Positions 58,891-64,000 of a DNA stretch of 64,000 nt are shown piece by piece. Each line of letters opens with the position of its first letter. Position 1 is the first letter of the stretch. The position numbers and the translations under genes are program-made. The notes below the pieces were generated by a model. It saw nothing but the letters and a program-made list of their open reading frames with translations, made no database searches and was not told the origin of the DNA. The stretch is from Chondrus crispus (Eukaryota; Rhodophyta; Florideophyceae; Gigartinales; Gigartinaceae), in contig NW_005179353.1 in the NCBI RefSeq assembly GCF_000350225.1, forward strand, positions 1-64,000, in the 5' to 3' direction.

Positions 58891-61800
58891 CCCGCCGCCC
58901 AGAGCGACTTCCTCCATGATCCATTCTCGGATTATTACCCGTTTGGGGTGACGTCTGGTTATCGACTTCATCCAGTAGCTTTTGGATAATAAAATGAAGC
59001 ACCAGCGTATCCCCCGTTGCCTTCACTTTCCTCCTCTTTTCTTTCCGCTTACCGTTCGTTAGCGAAACGCCGAACGGTACATGCAGGTACACTCTTCCTC
59101 GAATGTCGGGCTGATCCATTGTCCGGCTGAATTCCTCGTCGAGGAAACGATGTCCTCTTTGGAGTCTCCGACTCCGCTGGTTTCCTCGGACTTTTAATTC
59201 CCTCCTCTTTTCTTGTATGCGCCCGCCTCTGCGTTCGCATCTTCTTCTCTCCACTTTCCTTCTCTTTTACTCATTACTGTATCCCTTCTCTTATACATTT
59301 TCCGTGCACCTCTGCTACTGCAGTTGCACATCTCCTATTACCCTCTCTTTTCCTTGCACAACCCTCCTTCTGCCATCGTGTTGCACATCTCCTTTTTCCA
59401 CCTCCTTGCTTTCACTTTCCCACCTCTCCGCGTCTGTCCTCGTCTCGTACTGTGTTCCTCCTCTTTTTACTTGGTGCGAATGTTCCTCCTCTTTAACTGT
59501 CGCACTCCTCCTGTCAACTCTCCAATTTTTTCTCCTCTTTTAACTTGCCCGGTCCTCCTGTCGACTCAAAAACTTTGTCGCTCTGTTCGCGTCGGGCGGT
59601 GTTTTGTTGGTGTTGCGGGGGGTCTTCATCAAAGGACAGACTCTATTCCTTGATAGGGAATTTATCTTCACATGAATTTCCGATTCTATTCCCTTCGTTC
59701 AGCGTCACCCCAGGTTTGCACAATGCCCCAAAAAAACATTGAAGGCTTTGGGACGAGATTAAGACTCAATCCACCACCATCACGACATCACTGTAGACGT
59801 CTGCCCCAAAATTCCCCTTCTTTGTCACCGATTTCCGATCCTCAGTGTGCAGATGAGTCGACGACTTGCGTGCGAGAGTTCCTCATACTGCCCCGGAATC
59901 TGCGGGTCAACAGCCTTTGTTTCCTGTAGGTTCGGGCTGGCCGGTGCGCAACTGGGGCTAGAACCTAGGTCCCGTTTCCTTAAAATTCACGACACGAGCA
60001 CCTTGTGTGGCAACGGCCTTACATGTTTCCAATCCTCGGCTGGTGGCCCTGGTGAGCCCCGTTGCAGGTCAAATCCGGGCAAGTTCAGATAGCGAGCACG
60101 AAATCTACACGTGGACAACTGTCCCATTGTTCCTGAGCCTCCCCTCGTTGTTGTCGAAATTTGGACGACGAGTGCATTCTTTTTGGTTGCTTTTCTGGAG
60201 TGAGTTCCACACTTAGGAAAATTCCCAACCTTCTCTAAAGAGAGAGGTACCTCCGCAAGGGTTCGAAGCAACAGACCAGAGAGCTCTCCACGGCAAACAG
60301 CATGTCGATGCTCATCATTTACGCTCTTGAGCATACTGTAGTCTGTCATTGGCGACTCCTAGCACCGACGGTGAAAAACAGAATGCTGGGGGGGCCTAAT
60401 TCCTATCCTCCCTCGCGGGCGGTTGGGTTGGTGCGGCTGGCCGCCTACCCCTCGTGCGCTTCCGTGTTGCGATCCTTCGGACAATTCCTCGGTCGTACAC
60501 CTGAGCTGTAGCCACTCGGGACGAAGTCATTTTTTGTCTGACTGCCTTGCGGGCCTGTTGTACATTTTGCCCCCAGTTAACTTTTCCTTCTCCCGGGTCC
60601 ACGCATGATTTGTATTTTTCACATTAAAATAGTAACCGTAAGGCAACGACACGTCAGTTCGGAGATCGCTCTCTTCCATCCTTCGAGGAAACCTTCAGAC
60701 CCATTTCTATGCCGTTGATAGACTGGAACCTGATCTTAGTGAATCGTGGGGACGGTACACACGGGCGTCATTACAACTTCGTGTGGTGAGCGACGAATTC
60801 CCTAAATGGTCTGTGACGGGACTTGTATGGATCGTGGACGTAATACATCGGGGCAGTCATTCTCTTGTCTGTCGTCTCGACCGACGCTGGCATGACAAGG
60901 CGGTCGTCGTGTCCCCTCAATTTTTCCTTGGATCCAGTACTGATCCGTCTCCCCTACGCCTGTTTCACACTGTACCGGTACAGTACGTTGCACAGGGCTC
61001 CACAGAGGATTGTCAAAAACAAACATGTCGTACCTCTTCGTACCGATTGATCCTTCCCTTATACACGAAACAAAATCCACGTCGATAGCATTTGCTGGTG
61101 CGACTTCCCTCGGTTCAACGCACAGAAATTTCCGCGTCATACCCCCGTCGTCCGTTGCAACCTCTTCCTACAAGAACGATCTTCAGATTTTTCCTTTTCG
61201 TATGCGTTCCGCATTCGTGGCTGTTAGACACAACCTTTGGTATCAGCAGAACAGCCGTCCGCGTCGCTAACGTCGTAAGAGCGGGTTCTCGTTTCAGACA
61301 TCATTTCGACCGCCCTCTGTATCCTGTATGTCATATTCTCCTTCAACTACTCGCGCAGCTCCGCTTTTTGGATCGGCTTAGGACTGCTCGAACTCGGCGA
61401 TCTTGACCAACGCCGGGCAGACTTGGCTCTCCTTCTCAGTGTGACACACCGCATGGTTACTTGATGGTGATTGTCGGTTCGCCGCTCCGAATTGTTCTTG
61501 GGGCCTCGATCGGTTGGCGTCGCCACTCTTGTTCGTCGCCGTTCGCGACGCGGGGTTCGCGCTCTGTGCGTCAAAGAAAACAAATATAAAAAAAATAACA
61601 AAGACAAAAACGGAAACATAGCAAAGATATGGGGGGGTTATGGCGGCAGGCAGGTAAGTAAGTCACTCGTGGTGTGGCGTCGATGCGGGGGCGACAAAGC
61701 TCCTCCATAATGATGATGGTTCCCGACGCGTTGTGTAGTCGTGTACTTGCACGTGGTGTCGGCGGGTCAGGGCAGCAGTGGTCCGTGTGGACCCATCTTC

Positions 61801-62424
61801 TCGCTCGTCCGAGGGTCGCTGACCGATATGTGTTGTAGGGCTCATTCGCCTTTGTCCGCGGGGCAGGTTCCTACTCCCTGCGTCATGTCAAGAGACAACC
61901 GAAAACACACAGAAAGAAAAAACAAAACAAAACAGAATAGAACAAAATAAAAACAAAAGTAGTGGGTTACTGTGGTCAGTGCGTAAGTAAGTCCTCGATG
62001 AGGACGATGTTCATGTAAAAGTACGTGGTACAAAACAAGCACGTGTCTTGCTCGGTCTTCAATCTTAGCAGATCGACGGCGAACGTCCCCTGTGTGTGCT
62101 GTCGGCTGCGGGCGACAGCAACAACAAAATAATTATTTTGGATTAAATTGCTCTCCGAGGACGGGACACTGATCCCGATTGTCATTTCACGTGCATCCGT
62201 CGATGACGGAGGTGTGTCTTCCGGTAGCCTCAATGCCTCGTCCGGGGGCACAGTATCACTTCAATTCCCTAAAAAGCGTCACTCGTCAATCCCTTCTTGT
62301 AAAGGCGTTCCCGACGGAAAACTGCCTTACTCATCTCGCTCCGACTTTCCTTGCTTGCGGACCCCTTTGTTTCGAATTTCTGACTCCTCCGTGTTCCCTA
62401 ATCTGCAAATTCTATTGACGATGA
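58891..62424. other. 3.5-kb region of element D with no recognised gene
   Basis: This lies between the antisense ORF and the chromodomain. 59190-59560 is pyrimidine-rich, with repeated CCTCCTCTTTT-like words. 61590-61950 contains A-rich simple sequence and two related segments around GTAAGTAAGTC (61652 and 61985). Only short frames are open. It may contain the antisense transcript's promoter or untranslated region, or decayed additional ORFs. Confidence 0.5.
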
Positions 62425-62660
62425 CTATACTGCTTGCGCGTGCGCGAGTTGCGGCGGCAAGGGTAACTTCTTCTTTCGGAAATACGTGGCGGCCGCACTG
62501 CGGGGTAATTGTTCAATGGGCTCCCACGTCGCGTTCTCTGGCGTATAACCGTACCATTCCACCTTGACAATCAAATTACGATTTTGATAATCGTGGTCGA
62601 TGACGCGGTCGATTACGTATTCCGTGTTTTCCGTTTCCTCTCCTTTCTCTGAACTGTTTC
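62425..62660 (-). pseudogene. Chromodomain of the element D integrase
   Basis: The minus-strand frame has NTEYVIDRVIDHDYQN, VKVEWYGYTPENATWEPIEQL and a basic end, a classical chromodomain with the aromatic cage positions Y, W and Y. It is out of frame with the upstream integrase segment; the shift is near 62650. Confidence 0.8.
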
Positions 62661-63870
62661 CTTCCCCCTTCTGAAGATCTTCCAACTCATCCTCTTCTCT
62701 GGACTTTCCGAACTCGCGTAGGTCTGGAGGTGTCTCCGCTGGCGGCGTTTGACTAAATTATCCTGGTCGCCTGACGTAGGCGCACGGGTGTGAGGACGTT
62801 CCTCGTCCTCCATTACCTCTCCTTCTTCGTTTAACTCCGGCTCTCCCAGGAACTGTAGCGCTTGAAGTAGGCCAGTTATCGGCGCATAGTCCATCGGGCT
62901 TGGGGCTAACTCCATCCTATCTCGCGATACGCGTTCCTCCTGATCGCCAATGGCAACGACTACCGTATGTTGATCCGATCTTCTGACCTGATAAGGTCCT
63001 GTGGCGACTTGTGCCAGCTTGTGTTTCGGTCCGCTAGCCGTGCCCTGCTCCTTCCGGAGGAACACGTAGGACCCCAGTGGGATCTCATATTGCGGTTTGC
63101 AAAGGCGTGCGTCGAAATTTCGCTTGTACCGGGCTTGTTCCTTCCGCAAACTCTTATCGGCGCTTCGCATTAGGCTCTCCAACCACGACTGCCATTTCAG
63201 TTAGTATGCTCGTGACGAGCCGAAGTTCTCCAAAGTTGGCTGCGCTTGTAACGCAATGCTTCTCGGCGCCCGAGCTAACACCAGCTCGAAGGGCGCGATG
63301 TTCGTAGTTTGATGAACTTGCGTGTTGTATGCGAACGTCACAGCGTCGCTAAATAGGTCCCAGTCCTTCGGATGTTCTCCAACATATTTTCGGAACGCAG
63401 AAGTCAGCGTGCAGTTAAACCTCTCAACCTGGGCGTTGGCTTGCGGGTGGTACGTAGTCGTGAACACATTGCGTATGCCGAGAATTCGGCGGACATTGTG
63501 AAAGAACCGGGCCGTGAACTGTGTTCCATTGTCGGACAGCAGCTTGACTGGCGGTCTGTACACGAATACCCAATGGTGAACGGAGGCTTGTGCGATGTGC
63601 GCAGCTGATATCTTCTTCAACGGTACGGTTCGTACCGGTTTCGAGTATCGATCGCTGATCACGAGAATATACCGATTTCCTCGTTTAATTGCAATTAGCT
63701 CGCCGAGGATGTCGATTGAAACAAACTCTAGCGGAGCTTTGGGCGTGAACAGCTTCATTTTGCTTCACGTTTCTTCTTAACTTCACCGTTTCCCGCGCAC
63801 ATGCGGCGCAATTCTTCGCGACTGCATAGCAGTCTAGGGCCATCGTAGGCCAGTAAAAATATCTTCTCAA
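62661..63870 (-). pseudogene. Integrase of chromovirus D (frameshifts and a stop)
   Basis: The zinc-domain end (RRYFYWPTMALDCYAVAKNCAAC) is in one frame. The DDE core follows in another, with Asp in VSIDILGEL, Asp in LLSDNGTQFTARFF and Glu in AQVERFNCT. A TAA at 63201 separates the core from the tail, which resumes in the same frame with KWQSW, the helix KEQARYKRNFDARL and the barrel GPYQVRRSDQHTV. The order and motifs are those of chromovirus integrases, close in type to element B. Confidence 0.82.
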
Positions 63871-64000
63871 TGTTTTGTAAAGTTTCGTGCCTCACGCGTG
63901 TCCTGCCAATTTTGCGTAATGGCTTAACCCTAGGACTCCGTCCTTCAGTGACTGCGGTATCACTGCCTGTACGAACTCAGCCGCGTCTCAGCATAAAGTT

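Larger units (their letters stand above)
56225..64000 (-). mobile_element. Ty3/gypsy chromovirus D, 3' part
   Basis: The minus-strand element runs from beyond the window: integrase, chromodomain, a long non-gag/pol region containing a plus-strand ORF, a polypurine tract (AGAAGGGGGATA at 57116-57127 on the minus strand) and the 3' LTR. Its LTR places it in the same family as element C. Confidence 0.8.

Noticed and set aside
59190-59650. Leu/Ser-rich membrane-like ORFs in the pyrimidine-rich region
   Set aside because: They arise from CCTCCTCTTTT-type low-complexity sequence in several frames at once.

Overview
This is eukaryotic nuclear DNA from a genome very rich in transposable elements. 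The one spliceosomal intron I can support is short, the host genes look nearly intron-free, and two runs of N mark assembly gaps. The transposon families present (chromodomain Ty3/gypsy, copia, pogo, PIF/Harbinger, piggyBac) and the compact, intron-poor genes would suit a protist or alga such as a florideophyte red alga like Chondrus. That placement is a low-confidence inference, because no plastid, ribosomal or tRNA marker is present. Only two host genes are recognisable: a membrane-anchored S1 serine protease (15.6-16.8 kb, minus) and an ARMC8/GID5-like armadillo gene (32.4-42.1 kb, minus). The ARMC8-like gene has been broken by a PIF/Harbinger transposon and a copia element.

Layout. 1-3.77 kb: the 5' half of gypsy element A (minus: LTR, PBS, gag), inserted in gypsy element B. 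3.77-12.39 kb: chromovirus B (minus: LTR, PBS, gag, protease, RT, RNase H, integrase, chromodomain) with an antisense ORF fragment after the integrase. B is itself inserted in a pogo-like transposon (12.39-14.39 kb). 15.6-16.8 kb: serine protease. 18.56-26.19 kb: complete gypsy element E, with 323-bp LTRs differing at one base and a GGTGC target duplication. E has a deleted RT palm and a nested solo LTR, and carries an intact antisense ORF. 26.29-31.66 kb: two further pogo-like elements. 32.4-42.1 kb: the broken ARMC8-like gene, with copia at 34.15-39.50 kb and Harbinger at about 39.6-41.4 kb. 42.3-44.6 kb: two non-autonomous Harbinger derivatives. 44.63-52.43 kb: a nest in which a two-gene Harbinger element lies inside a pogo element, which lies inside the terminal repeat of a piggyBac-like element. 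52.9-55.7 kb: gag-only gypsy C (plus). 55.7-64 kb: a truncated opposite-strand LTR, then chromovirus D (minus), which has a long antisense ORF and an integrase with a chromodomain running off the window.

The most striking observation is the antisense ORF of element E (19283-20512, plus). Its first ATG, which is also the first ATG in any frame after a TATA box, opens a 409-residue protein. The N-terminus copies about 28 residues of the histone H3 tail. K4, K14, K18 and K23 are kept, while K9 is Arg and the K27 position is Val. The rest of the protein contains a Cys/His/Asp arrangement like that of papain-fold peptidases. Antisense ORFs also occupy the same slot, between integrase and 3' LTR, in chromoviruses B and D, so this position looks like a recurrent cargo site in these elements. 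All assignments come from reading the sequence and from family knowledge; no database search was run.
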